Counted from the stretch's first letter, positions 53,696-62,295 are shown. The stretch: 64,000 bases of DNA from UBA3222 sp002363035 (GCA_946646575.1 CAMPCR010000001.1:1-64000), one strand, 5' to 3'. The notes: a model not told the origin generated them from the sequence alone. Translations and numbers: made by a program.

Positions 53696-55065
53696 TTTTT
53701 CTTCTTTTTCTTCGTTTCCGTGGTTCGTTGCAAAAAGGTTTTCATAAAATGCGTCGTGATGCCGCCGGCGCGATACGTCGGATCCAGCATAATCTTTTTA
53801 CACAGCGGAATCGTCGTCTTAATGCCGCCGACAAGATATTCACCCAACGCGCGCGACATACGGATAATTGCTTCCTCCCGTGTTTCGCCCGTCGCAATCA
53901 CCTTCCCGATCAGGCTGTCGTAATACGGCGGGATGACATAATCCGCATATACGTGCGAATCCATGCGCACGCCGTACCCGCCCGGTTCGTGATAAAAATC
54001 CACATGCCCGGGGCACGGCATAAAATTGTTATCGGGATCCTCGGCATTGATGCGACATTCGATCGCGTGTCGACGGCACTTAATATCCTTCTGTCGCAAG
54101 GTCAGCTCTTCACCGTTTGCCACCCTCAACTGCCACTGAACCAAATCAATTCCCATGGCTTCCTCGGTCACGGTATGCTCCACCTGAAGGCGGGTATTCA
54201 TTTCGATGAAATAAAAATCACCTTCTTTATCCACCAAAAATTCGATGGTTCCGACACCTTCGTAACCGCATTTTTCCGTCAGTTTCACCGCCGCTTTGCC
54301 CATTTTCTCGCGCAGGGAGGAATTTAAAAACGTCGAAGGCGCTTCCTCAACCAACTTCTGGTAATTGCGCTGCAACGAACAATCGCGTTCGCCGACGTGA
54401 ATGACATGCCCGTGCGCATCCGCCAACACCTGAAATTCAATGTGATGCGGATCTTCAATGAATTTTTCAATGTACACCGAACCGTCGCCGAATGCCTTTT
54501 CCGCCTCCGTACGTGCCAACAGGAAAGCTTTCAAAAATGTCGCCGCATTCCACACGGTGCGCATGCCTTTTCCGCCGCCGCCCGCCGCGGATTTAATAAT
54601 AACGGGAAAGCCGATTTTTGTGGCGAGCTTCAAACCTTCGTTCTCGTCCGAAATCGCGCCCTCGCTCCCGGGAACGGTCGGAACGCCGACTTTGTGCGCC
54701 ATTTGTCGCGCCGCGATTTTATCCCCCATTAAACGAATCGCCTGCGGCGAAGGACCGATAAATTTGATGCGACACGCTTCGCACTGTTCGGCAAACGTTG
54801 CGCTTTCCGCCAAAAATCCGTAACCGGGATGAACGGCATCCGCCCCGCCGATTTCCGCCGCCCCGAGAATACGATCCGCCTTTAAATAACTCTGCGACGC
54901 CGGTGCGGAACCGATGCAAATCGCCTCGTCCGCCAACTGCACCGGCAACGAATGCACGTCCGCTTCCGAATACACCGCCAGCGTTTTGAGTCCCATTTCC
55001 CGACAGGCACGAACCACGCGCAGTGCAATTTCCCCGCGGTTTGCAATAAGAACTTTGTGCATCAT
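53692..55065 (-). CDS. accC: Biotin carboxylase of acetyl-CoA carboxylase
   Basis: A 457-residue ATP-grasp enzyme that carboxylates the biotin on BCCP, the first half of malonyl-CoA formation. KVLIANRGEIALRVVRACRE, the ATP lid IKSAAGGGGKGMRTVWN, the catalytic EMNTRLQVEHTVTEE and RHAIECRINAEDP are intact. The C-terminus is unusually lysine-rich (six Lys before the stop). Two ATG codons open the gene; it overlaps accB by four bases. Confidence 0.97.
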   Translation of the reverse strand: MMHKVLIANRGEIALRVVRACREMGLKTLAVYSEADVHSLPVQLADEAICIGSAPASQSYLKADRILGAAEIGGADAVHPGYGFLAESATFAEQCEACRIKFIGPSPQAIRLMGDKIAARQMAHKVGVPTVPGSEGAISDENEGLKLATKIGFPVIIKSAAGGGGKGMRTVWNAATFLKAFLLARTEAEKAFGDGSVYIEKFIEDPHHIEFQVLADAHGHVIHVGERDCSLQRNYQKLVEEAPSTFLNSSLREKMGKAAVKLTEKCGYEGVGTIEFLVDKEGDFYFIEMNTRLQVEHTVTEEAMGIDLVQWQLRVANGEELTLRQKDIKCRRHAIECRINAEDPDNNFMPCPGHVDFYHEPGGYGVRMDSHVYADYVIPPYYDSLIGKVIATGETREEAIIRMSRALGEYLVGGIKTTIPLCKKIMLDPTYRAGGITTHFMKTFLQRTTETKKKKKK

Positions 55066-55517
55066 GCCGACGTGCGCACTTTAAACAGCGGCTGTCCGTA
55101 TTCGACGGGCGCGCCGTTTTTCACCAAAACCTCCAAAATCTCCCCGGAACATTCGGCGCGCACTTCGTTCATCACCTTCATCGCCTCCAAAATACACACC
55201 GTTGTCTCGGGACGCACCACGCTCCCGACCTTGACGTAGGGCTCGCTCTCGGGCGACGGAGCGACATAAAACGCACCCACCATCGGTGCCTTGATGATAA
55301 AAACGTTCTTCTCCTCCGTCTTCGATCCCGAAGGCGCACTCGGAGGCACCGAAGTCGCGACCGTCGGCATCGAAACAGGCACCGTCGGCAATGTGGGAAC
55401 CACAGGCAATGACCCGCGCTTTACGGAAAGCTTTAAATCTTTCTCCTCCAAACCGAATTCGGTCAGATTGAACTTTTCAACCAACTGCAGGACTTTCTGA
55501 AGGTCTTGAACATTCAT
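55062..55517 (-). CDS. accB: Biotin carboxyl carrier protein
   Basis: A 151-residue BCCP: N-terminal helix (LQKVLQLVEKFNLTEFGLEE), a Pro/Val/Ser/Thr-rich flexible linker (PVVPTLPTVPVSMPTVATSV) and the C-terminal lipoyl-like domain with the biotin-accepting Lys in VCILEAMKVMNEVRAECSG. Its stop overlaps the accC start. It starts 37 bases downstream of the protease-like lipoprotein on the same strand, with no terminator between. Confidence 0.97.
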   Translation of the reverse strand: MNVQDLQKVLQLVEKFNLTEFGLEEKDLKLSVKRGSLPVVPTLPTVPVSMPTVATSVPPSAPSGSKTEEKNVFIIKAPMVGAFYVAPSPESEPYVKVGSVVRPETTVCILEAMKVMNEVRAECSGEILEVLVKNGAPVEYGQPLFKVRTSA

Positions 55518-55554
55518 GCCGTTTCTTAATTTTACCCTGTTTGACCAAGAAAAT

Positions 55555-57420
55555 CTATTGCTTTTCCGCCAATGTCAGCGTCAGATGCAGCGTTTTTTTG
55601 CCGCGCATCACGGTACATTGCAACACATCGCCCGGCCTGGACAGGAAAATGAAATTCTTGAACATCTCCATGGAAAAAACCTCGCTATCATTCACCCGCA
55701 ACAGCACGTCATTGACCCTGAAACCGCTTTGCGCCGCCGGCGAATTCGGCTGAACCTCACGAACCTGCAGACAAACCGCGTGCGTCTTCGGATTATACGC
55801 GGTCTCGACCGACAAGCCGGCATAACCGTAACGCACGTTTCCGAACAAAAGCAAATCCCGAAACACCCGTTCCAACGCCTGCGACGGCATATAGAAGGTT
55901 TCCTGCGTATCGGGTAACGCGTGGAACAACATTCCGAGTAAATTCCCCCGCACATCCAGTACCGCACCGCCGCAATCCCCCGCATCGATGCGCAGCGAAC
56001 TGCGTACGAACACAAACGGGAATTCGGTTGCGAAGTACCGTTCCTGAAACGCCGTTACGTAACCGATTTGCGGCGATACCGAGCCCCCCAATTTGCAGGA
56101 AAGACTGACGATCGGCTGACCGATTTTCGGATACCCGTTATCGTGCAACAACGAAAAATACGACACGCTTCGCGTCTCCGACTCGGATTTATCTTTAACC
56201 GCCCGCAACGGTTCTTCGTCCGTCTGCAACAGGCATAATGAACTGACGGGATCTTCGCCGCGTTTTTTTGCCGAAAACTGCCGATGCGAACGCGTTTCGA
56301 CATAAAAATCTTCCCCGCCGATCACGGGCGTCAACACATGTCCTTTATCGCTGACAAAAAAACCGCTCGCCACCTGCGCTTTACCGTCCAGCCTGTAACG
56401 AACACGCACGCAACAATCACTGAAACGTTCATATAAATCGGGAAGTAAAAATAAAACGCCCGAAGTCGCTTGTGGCAGACTATCGGCAATGGGAACGGAT
56501 GCTTTATCTTCAACAGAAGATCTTCCGTCGGGTGCATCTTCAATCGCAACCGACGGCGACCGCAAAACTCCTTCGGACGATCCTGTCTCGGAAACACGCT
56601 CATCGGCAGCAGGAACCGACGGTTCGGTAAGCAAAGCGGACGATTGATCTTCAACGGAACCCCCGGAGGCAGGCGCAATACTCCGACCGTCGCCGACCCC
56701 CGATCGAGGTAAAGGATCGACGGCGGAAACGCTCTTTCCCAAAAAAATACTTTCGGCGGGTGCCCCATCGGTCGCAACAGACGCGGGAAGCGATTTCTGC
56801 GGCGATGACTGCCTCAAAACACGTTCGTCGGGAACCGTCATCGATGCCAGGGATGTCGCAGGATATCGTTCACCCTGACTTTCCGCCCGCACTTTCTCAA
56901 CAGTCGTGAGAATTTCTTCCGACTTTGTCGCATCTACGGCAACCGCAAGCGAAGAAACGCTGTCATCGGGCAAAGGCTTTTTAAGGGCACTCCTTTTTTC
57001 GGTGCCCCCAAATGTTTCGACCGCCGAGGCACGAGCTTCGGCAAAATCTCGCGTACCCTCCGCACTGCTTGCAGAGACAGATCTTTCTACCGATGTGCGT
57101 CGATCTCCGAAGGTTGCAATACGCTCTTTGGTTGGCGCAACTTTTTCGGAAACACGCCTGTGCATCTCAGTATCCGCAGATGCTTTAACATTCGAAGCGC
57201 TTCGCCTGAAATCGTTGCCTGCATTCCCTTCTGCCGCATCGCCCGCGGCAACGCGTGCACGCTCGAACGCTCCCGCCGCCAAAACCGCAGGTCTGGACGC
57301 CGCAACGCACGAAGCTTTAAAAGAACATCCAAACAGTACGCCCGCGCACAAAAGCACACCGACACAGCCCAAACGCAACCGAACCGCCGCCACCGTCGTT
57401 CGCCTGCCGACAACCGCCAT
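55555..57420 (-). CDS. Catalytically dead HtrA-like lipoprotein with PDZ domain
   Basis: A 621-residue predicted lipoprotein: lipobox VLLCAGVLFGC (Cys about 32), a long low-complexity Ser/Ala/Val/Glu linker to about 320, a trypsin-like domain (about 325-520) and a C-terminal PDZ domain (about 530-621; YAGLSVETAYNP, PNSPAAQSGFRVNDVLLRVN). Compared with HtrA, the His motif LTNNHVV reads LTPVIGG, the Asp motif DPKSDLALLK reads DPVSSLCLLQ and the Ser motif GNSGGP reads GDCGGA, so the whole catalytic triad is replaced. A sensor or scaffold role is more likely than proteolysis (inference). It follows the anti-sigma gene by 3 bases. Confidence 0.8.
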   Translation of the reverse strand: MAVVGRRTTVAAVRLRLGCVGVLLCAGVLFGCSFKASCVAASRPAVLAAGAFERARVAAGDAAEGNAGNDFRRSASNVKASADTEMHRRVSEKVAPTKERIATFGDRRTSVERSVSASSAEGTRDFAEARASAVETFGGTEKRSALKKPLPDDSVSSLAVAVDATKSEEILTTVEKVRAESQGERYPATSLASMTVPDERVLRQSSPQKSLPASVATDGAPAESIFLGKSVSAVDPLPRSGVGDGRSIAPASGGSVEDQSSALLTEPSVPAADERVSETGSSEGVLRSPSVAIEDAPDGRSSVEDKASVPIADSLPQATSGVLFLLPDLYERFSDCCVRVRYRLDGKAQVASGFFVSDKGHVLTPVIGGEDFYVETRSHRQFSAKKRGEDPVSSLCLLQTDEEPLRAVKDKSESETRSVSYFSLLHDNGYPKIGQPIVSLSCKLGGSVSPQIGYVTAFQERYFATEFPFVFVRSSLRIDAGDCGGAVLDVRGNLLGMLFHALPDTQETFYMPSQALERVFRDLLLFGNVRYGYAGLSVETAYNPKTHAVCLQVREVQPNSPAAQSGFRVNDVLLRVNDSEVFSMEMFKNFIFLSRPGDVLQCTVMRGKKTLHLTLTLAEKQ

Positions 57421-57423
57421 CAC

Positions 57424-57810
57424 TTAGAAAGTGAAACGATCGCCGTCCGTTGAAGCAAGATTTTTCTTTAGAACGCTCTTTACGACTCCCAATGAAGGAG
57501 AAACATGAAAAGATAACGAACGGCAGGATCGAATATCGGACGGTTGAAAACACATCTCAAGATGCGGCGCATTAAAGCGGGACGAAAAATGGCAAACGCC
57601 GCCGAATACGAACAATCCGACCGCCGCAACGGGCGACCACCGTCGCAACCATGCACCGAGATATTGTTTCCACGAAACGCGCCGCGGTTGTTTTTCCTCC
57701 GCAAGCGACGCCTTTAAGCGCGCATCAAACGCATCCCAAAACGCCTCATCGGGCATCTCAAAACGCTTTGCCTTCAATAAGCGCTCCAATTCAAACTTCG
57801 GTTCTTCCAT
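57424..57810 (-). CDS. Putative anti-sigma factor
   Basis: A 128-residue protein with a charged cytoplasmic part (PKFELERLLKAKRFEMPDEA), one membrane helix (WSPVAAVGLFVFGGVCHF, about 58-75) and a short periplasmic tail. Position and topology fit an anti-sigma factor, though the zinc-binding ZAS motif (HxxxCxxC) is absent. Its start overlaps the end of the sigma factor gene by 20 bases, which favours co-translation. Function is inferred from context. Confidence 0.6.
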   Translation of the reverse strand: MEEPKFELERLLKAKRFEMPDEAFWDAFDARLKASLAEEKQPRRVSWKQYLGAWLRRWSPVAAVGLFVFGGVCHFSSRFNAPHLEMCFQPSDIRSCRSLSFHVSPSLGVVKSVLKKNLASTDGDRFTF

Positions 57811-58420
57811 GTCCTTTCAAATACCGCGACAATGATTGTTTTAGCTGTTCCTTTGCGTAATGCAAGCGCGAACGCACCGTCCCCTCCGAACATTGCAAGG
57901 TCTTTGCAATTTCAGCATGACTCATCCCCTCAATCTCGAACAGAACAACCACCGTTCTATGATTATGAGACAGTTGTTGCAGCGCTTCGTTCAATTTTTC
58001 CTGCAATTCTTTCAACAACACCGCCCGATCGGCAGCGGGAATGTTTTCGCCGGGCATCAAAAAATCCGCCACATTCCCGCCTTCGCCCCATGTTTCCAGG
58101 CTGTACACGGGCTTTCGTTTGCGCGCATCCAAAAAATCCAACGTCTTATTGATGGCGATGCGGCACAACCACGTATAAAACTTCGATTGTCCCTTGAAGG
58201 TTTCCAGCGAACGAAACGCCTTTAAAAACACATCTTGCAGCAAATCCGCGGTATCCTCCTTTGAACTCGTCATGTTGTAGATGACCCGAAACAGCCGCCG
58301 TTGGTACTTTTTGACGAAAAATTCGAACGCCCGCCGATTACCGGACTTGAAACGCTCCAACCACTCCAAATCCTCCGCGTCGGAAGCCGCCGCCTTTTCC
58401 GCTTCGTCTTCCCCGACCAT
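57791..58420 (-). CDS. ECF-type RNA polymerase sigma factor
   Basis: A 209-residue sigma factor: region 2 (FVKKYQRRLFRVIYNMTSSK, EDTADLLQDVFLKAFRSLE, FYTWLCRIAINKTLDFL) and region 4 helix-turn-helix (LSHNHRTVVVLFEIEGMSHA, EIAKTLQCSEGTVRSRLHYA) are joined by a short linker. No region 1.1 or 3 is present, as in RpoE-type extracytoplasmic-function factors. The first gene of the run rpoE-like, anti-sigma, pseudoprotease, accB, accC, asp23, amaP; such factors often drive their own operon. Confidence 0.9.
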   Translation of the reverse strand: MVGEDEAEKAAASDAEDLEWLERFKSGNRRAFEFFVKKYQRRLFRVIYNMTSSKEDTADLLQDVFLKAFRSLETFKGQSKFYTWLCRIAINKTLDFLDARKRKPVYSLETWGEGGNVADFLMPGENIPAADRAVLLKELQEKLNEALQQLSHNHRTVVVLFEIEGMSHAEIAKTLQCSEGTVRSRLHYAKEQLKQSLSRYLKGHGRTEV

Positions 58421-59073
58421 GCGCCCTCATATTGAGCGTATCTCAAAGGCACTTTTCGTCAATAAAAAGTCATAAAACACAAGGCAAGCTTTTTTCGGAA
58501 CCATCGCGCCGCAACACCTCGGCAGGCACCAACATCCCGCGCCTGTCTGACCGCACACAACGACGAAAAAAACGCCGCCTCAAAAAAACACCGCGGGTAC
58601 TTTGAAGACAAAGGAACGTTCGAAACTTGCGGCAACCTGAAGGCTCAAAGACAATTCAACGGCATTTCCAAACCGGCGCGAAAGGAACCTCGCAAACGCC
58701 TTCCGACGCCCGACGCGGGAGTACCGACGGCATACGATTTTTGGCGATGCAAAACAACCGAGAAATATCAAAAGGGCTTGTTCCGCCTTGCTTTTGTTAT
58801 CCCGTAAAGCGTACGGAAATAATGCAAAACGCACCTGAACGTTCGGCTTTAATCACCGACCGTCGATCCGTATCGGAACAAAACGATATTACCCGCGCTT
58901 TACAAACGCCCAAAAATCAAGGTTTTATTCACCTCCCGTCTCAAAGTACCTCGCGCCGGAGAACAATCCCGTCCGAACCGCTTTACCTCCGCGTGCAAAA
59001 GCAACCTCCTGCGAGGTTTCTTCGGCGAGAAACAACGGCAAGTTTAAAAAAACCGCGAAAATCCTAAGACCTT
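58421..59073. other. No convincing gene
   Basis: About 650 bases upstream of the sigma factor. Open frames exist on both strands (for example 58627-59067 plus, 58580-58834 minus) but none has a recognisable product or a good start. On the minus strand near 59050 an N-terminal signal-peptide-like run (IFAVFLNLPLFLAEE) stops after about 50 codons; it may be the remnant of an exported protein. The sigma-factor promoter must lie here. Confidence 0.4.
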
Positions 59074-59319
59074 CTATCGGTAATCGCCGAACGCCGATTC
59101 CCGTACCAGAAACGCACGGATCCCGAAAAGGGACATCCTTACTTCCTTAACCCGCTCCGTCACGCCGACCAAATCGGCACAGGCAACCTCGATGCTCTCG
59201 CAACTTTTGGCAACGCGCTCGCAAACGGCGTCCAACTTCTCCGCGAGCTCGGAAACATCCCGCGCCATATCGATGAGATTTTCCCGAGAGGGAACTTTAT
59301 TCCTATGTTCATTATCCAT
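59074..59319 (-). CDS. Small coiled-coil protein
   Basis: An 81-residue protein of heptad-like composition (LIDMARDVSELAEKLDAVCE, VAKSCESIEVACADLVGVTE) that should form a helical coiled coil; there is no signal peptide. The ATG at 59319 (MDNEHRNKVPS) has AGG four bases upstream; an in-frame codon at 59340 is an alternative. Unknown function. It is 80 bases downstream of the CsrA-like gene on the same strand and could be its partner or an unrelated gene. Confidence 0.5.
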   Translation of the reverse strand: MDNEHRNKVPSRENLIDMARDVSELAEKLDAVCERVAKSCESIEVACADLVGVTERVKEVRMSLFGIRAFLVRESAFGDYR

Positions 59320-59399
59320 AAAACCTATGTCTGGAACCAATCGGTTCCTCGAACTCTATTCAGATTTTCTTACATTTGCTTTTCAATATCAACGCTCTT

Positions 59400-59813
59400 C
59401 TAATTATTTTTCGTTCGGAAAGCAACACAATCATTGTCATCAAAAGTAGCCCCGAGGGTCACACGGGCACCGCGTCCGCACTCAAGACCTTTCTCGTAAT
59501 GGAAGTGCTCATTCAGGTGTTCCCGGATCTCGGTCACAAGAATTTCGCAAATAACTCCCTTTTTATCCTTATCGAACAATTTAAGCTTATCGCCGGCTCG
59601 TATTTTAACGGTATCACCATCCCGTTCGGTTACGTGAAGCACACACTTTTCTTTATCCTCCAAAACCTCCAAATTTGCCCAGGCTCCCGTCAATTCACGC
59701 TTAACGTCATGTCGACTCGAAACACGTTTAACGGTCAGCGAACAAATAACGGTCTCCTTATCGGGCGCATAGATATTGAACGCCTCACCGACCCGCCTGC
59801 TCGCAATCAACAC
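59400..59813 (-). CDS. CsrA-like protein with two tandem CsrA-type halves
   Basis: From a GTG at 59813 (or TTG at 59810; AAGGGA just upstream) the protein begins VLIASRRVGEAFNIY, matching the CsrA start MLxLTRRVGExxxIG. The next strand VICSLTVKRV and a later ANLEVLEDKEKCVLHVTER fit the CsrA beta2-beta5 order. A second copy follows: VKIRAGDKLKLFDKDKKG, VICEILVTEI and ARVTLGATFDDNDCVAFRT align with the first half and with CsrA VRIGINAPxxxxVHRE. Each half is about 65-70 residues with a longer central loop. CsrA is a homodimer that binds GGA motifs in mRNA; here two subunits may be fused in one chain. The RNA-binding GIxAP and R44-type residues are not well kept. TTG at 59849 is another possible start. 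Confidence 0.6.
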   Translation of the reverse strand: MLIASRRVGEAFNIYAPDKETVICSLTVKRVSSRHDVKRELTGAWANLEVLEDKEKCVLHVTERDGDTVKIRAGDKLKLFDKDKKGVICEILVTEIREHLNEHFHYEKGLECGRGARVTLGATFDDNDCVAFRTKNN

Positions 59814-59897
59814 ACTTCCCTTATGGCAAATCGAAAAAACATCTGTCAAGTCGCGGAACGAAGCCCGTGCGTTACAAAACGCAACCGAGCACCTCGA

Positions 59898-61058
59898 TTA
59901 ACCGCAACGCTTCTTTAATTCCTCAACGCGATTAGTCTGCTCCCAGGGCAAATTCGGCTTCGTGAAATGCCCGAACTGCGTCGATTGACGATAAATCGGA
60001 CGTCGCAAATCCATTTGTTCGATAATCGCCGCCACACGACCGTCGAATACCTCCGTAACGGCCTTATTTAAGCGATCCAAATCGCAATGTTCCGTGCCGT
60101 ACGTCGTTAAATCGTAATGAATGGGATGCGTTCCGCCGATGGTGTACGCCAAACGCACTTCCACGCGATCCGCCAGTTGCGCCGCAACAATATTCTTGGC
60201 AACCCAACGGCAAAAATACGCGCCCGAACGATCCACCTTCGACGGATCTTTACCCGAAAACGCCCCGCCGCCGTGATGCGCCCATCCGCCGTAGGTGTCG
60301 GCGATGATTTTGCGCCCCGTCAAGCCCGTGTCGGCTTCCGGACCGCCGTAGGTAAATTGACCGCTCGAATTGATAAAGTATTTGGTATTCGCCGTCAACC
60401 ATTTGGCAGGAATGACCGCCGGAATAACGCGTTCCCTGCAAAACGTCTCAATCTCCTTTTGCGAAACCGACTCGGCGTGTTGCGTTGCGATGACGATATT
60501 TTCGATTTCAATCGGCTCCAAACCTTCGTAACGCATCGTCACCAACATCTTGGAATCGGGACGCAGCCAATCGACATTTCCTTCTTTGCGCTCCGTTGCC
60601 AACTTTTGCGCGATTTTCTGCGCCAACAAATAGGACGCCGGCATCAGCTGTTCCGTTTCGTTGCAGGCGTACCCGAAGAAAAATCCCTGGTCGCCGGCAC
60701 CGACCTCCGCCGCTTCCTCTTTTTCTTTCACCACCGCACCGTTAATCTCGCCCGACTGCTTCGTCAAAAGATTGGTAATAAACACCGTATCGGCATTGAA
60801 AAGCATCTCGGGATAGGTATAACCGATCTCGCGGATTGCCTGCCGAATAATCGCGTTGGTATCAAAAACCGCGCTCGTCGTAATCTCCCCCGCCACCACG
60901 ACGTGATTGGACTTCACGAGCGTCTCGCACGCCACATGCGCCTGCGGATCCTGCGCTAAGCAGGCATCCAAAATCGAATCCGAAATATAATCCGCGACCT
61001 TGTCGGGATGCCCCTCGCCGATACCCTCCGACGAAATATGCATTGTCTGTTTTGTCAT
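59898..61058 (-). CDS. metK: S-adenosylmethionine synthetase
   Basis: A 386-residue enzyme that makes SAM from methionine and ATP. SSEGIGEGHPDKVADYISDS, DQGFFFGYACNETEQLMPAS, the P-loop-like GGAFSGKDPSKVDRSGAYF and KPNLPWEQTNRVEELKK are all present. The ATG at 61058 is chosen (MTKQTMHISSEG); 38 further open codons upstream are not native, and 61043 is an alternative. The gene is divergent from mtn, so synthesis and recycling of the methyl cycle share an intergenic region. Confidence 0.97.
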   Translation of the reverse strand: MTKQTMHISSEGIGEGHPDKVADYISDSILDACLAQDPQAHVACETLVKSNHVVVAGEITTSAVFDTNAIIRQAIREIGYTYPEMLFNADTVFITNLLTKQSGEINGAVVKEKEEAAEVGAGDQGFFFGYACNETEQLMPASYLLAQKIAQKLATERKEGNVDWLRPDSKMLVTMRYEGLEPIEIENIVIATQHAESVSQKEIETFCRERVIPAVIPAKWLTANTKYFINSSGQFTYGGPEADTGLTGRKIIADTYGGWAHHGGGAFSGKDPSKVDRSGAYFCRWVAKNIVAAQLADRVEVRLAYTIGGTHPIHYDLTTYGTEHCDLDRLNKAVTEVFDGRVAAIIEQMDLRRPIYRQSTQFGHFTKPNLPWEQTNRVEELKKRCG

Positions 61059-61237
61059 TTTTTGCTTGTTATCTCTAACAAAAGCATAATTTTCGGAAAA
61101 GCAAGCCTTAAAACGACCTTTTGGCAATCGCCATCCGTTTTTTGCCTTAAAAAACGTGGAAACAACACCCATGAGTACAAAATAAGACTCGTTTTGTCAC
61201 TACCGAAGCGTTTTTTTAAGCAATCGGTTCTCCGCAC

Positions 61238-61271
61238 ACGGAAAATCATTGAAAAATCTTCATTTTTCCGT
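61238..61271. promoter_or_regulatory. Inverted repeat in the metK-mtn divergent region
   Basis: ACGGAAAA pairs with TTTTCCGT around an 18-base interior that itself holds TGAA/TTCA. It lies between the two divergent methyl-cycle genes and could be an operator or an RNA hairpin. No SAM riboswitch consensus was found. Confidence 0.3.
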
Positions 61272-61324
61272 AAAATCTTAAGGAAGGAGGAAGGATTTTC
61301 CTCATACACGTAAAAAACGAACCT

Positions 61325-62008
61325 ATGAAAAACATCGGATTATTGGTGGCGTGTGAAATCGAAGCCGTTCTCACACAGTATAAGTCGGAATTGCAACGCG
61401 TTCGGCAAAACGGCTTTAACGTTTATATCCTTGAACGCAAGGACTGCAAACTGCACTTTGTACACTCGGGCGTCGGACTGATTAAAGCGGCGGCGGCGGT
61501 TCAAATGCTCTGCGACTGTTTTAAGATCGAATTTTTGCTGAATTTCGGCGTCGTCGGAGCTCTGACGGAACAACTGAAAACCGCCGATACCTGCTTTGTG
61601 TCGAAGGTCGTCCATTACGACATGGACACATCGGCATTGGATCATTGCGAAGTCGGTCGGTACTTGGAGTATTCGGATATTTATCTACCCGCTTCCGCCG
61701 ACGTTTTGGGAACCGTTCGTGCGCTTTACCCGAACATTCCGACGGCAGTGTGTGCCTGCGCCGACAAATTTGTGGATGCACCCGAGAAAAAAACAGCTCT
61801 TCATCGGCAGTTCGGCGCGGACATTTGCGACATGGAAAGTGCCGCGGTGATTCTTGTTTGCGATTTGAATCATATCCCGAATTTGCTGATTAAAACGGTT
61901 TCAGACAGCATCACGGGCGGTGCCGACGAATTCCAAAAACGCCTTAAAACTACTGCCGAAACGTGCATGACCATCGTCGATAAAGTGCTTGCGGCGGGTG
62001 TAATTTGA
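61325..62008 (+). CDS. mtn: 5'-methylthioadenosine/S-adenosylhomocysteine nucleosidase
   Basis: A 227-residue phosphorylase-superfamily nucleosidase. The start IGLLVACEIEAVLTQYKSEL, the GVGLIKAAAAVQMLCD segment, NFGVVGALTEQLKTAD and the catalytic CDMESAAVILVCDLNHIPNL with ITGGADEF near the end match MTAN. It cleaves MTA and SAH, by-products of SAM use, so it pairs functionally with the divergent metK. A purine-rich run (AAGGAAGGAGGAAGG) lies about 30-45 bases upstream of the ATG. Confidence 0.88.
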   Translation: MKNIGLLVACEIEAVLTQYKSELQRVRQNGFNVYILERKDCKLHFVHSGVGLIKAAAAVQMLCDCFKIEFLLNFGVVGALTEQLKTADTCFVSKVVHYDMDTSALDHCEVGRYLEYSDIYLPASADVLGTVRALYPNIPTAVCACADKFVDAPEKKTALHRQFGADICDMESAAVILVCDLNHIPNLLIKTVSDSITGGADEFQKRLKTTAETCMTIVDKVLAAGVI

Positions 62009-62142
62009 AGTGCGCAAAGAAGCGAAATCCGTCATTTTCCAACCGTAATAAGGTACAGTATTGGCGGTTCGCACTCGGTCGACTGTCTTTGAAAAATCAT
62101 TGCCCGTCTTTCTCGCAGGCGGTGTTTATGTCGGGTGCGTAT

Positions 62143-62241
62143 TTAAATACCGTTTAGAAAACTTTCGTCGTCATCCTCGCAACTTTCTTCGTTACTGCTC
62201 GATTTACCACAGGCGGTCGCGGTGAAGACCAAATTTTCCAT
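62143..62241 (-). CDS. Possible small protein of 32 residues
   Basis: A short ORF with an ATG at 62241: a brief hydrophobic start (MENLVFTATACGK), then a Ser/Asn-rich part and an acidic end (ESCEDDDESFLNGI) with two cysteines ten residues apart. Codon use resembles nearby genes. It lies 54 bases downstream of the metallo-beta-lactamase-fold gene on the same strand. No family recognised and no strong ribosome binding site; it may be chance. Confidence 0.3.
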   Translation of the reverse strand: MENLVFTATACGKSSSNEESCEDDDESFLNGI

Positions 62242-62295
62242 TGTTTGGTATCATCACCGTCATTCCTCGAACATCAGGCAGTTCAACGATATTCT

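Noticed and set aside
58580..59067. Open frames upstream of the ECF sigma gene
   Set aside because: Both strands are partly open, none has a recognisable domain, good start or neighbour logic.
61059..61324. SAM riboswitch upstream of metK
   Set aside because: I looked for SAM-I and SAM-II core motifs and saw none; only a simple inverted repeat is present.
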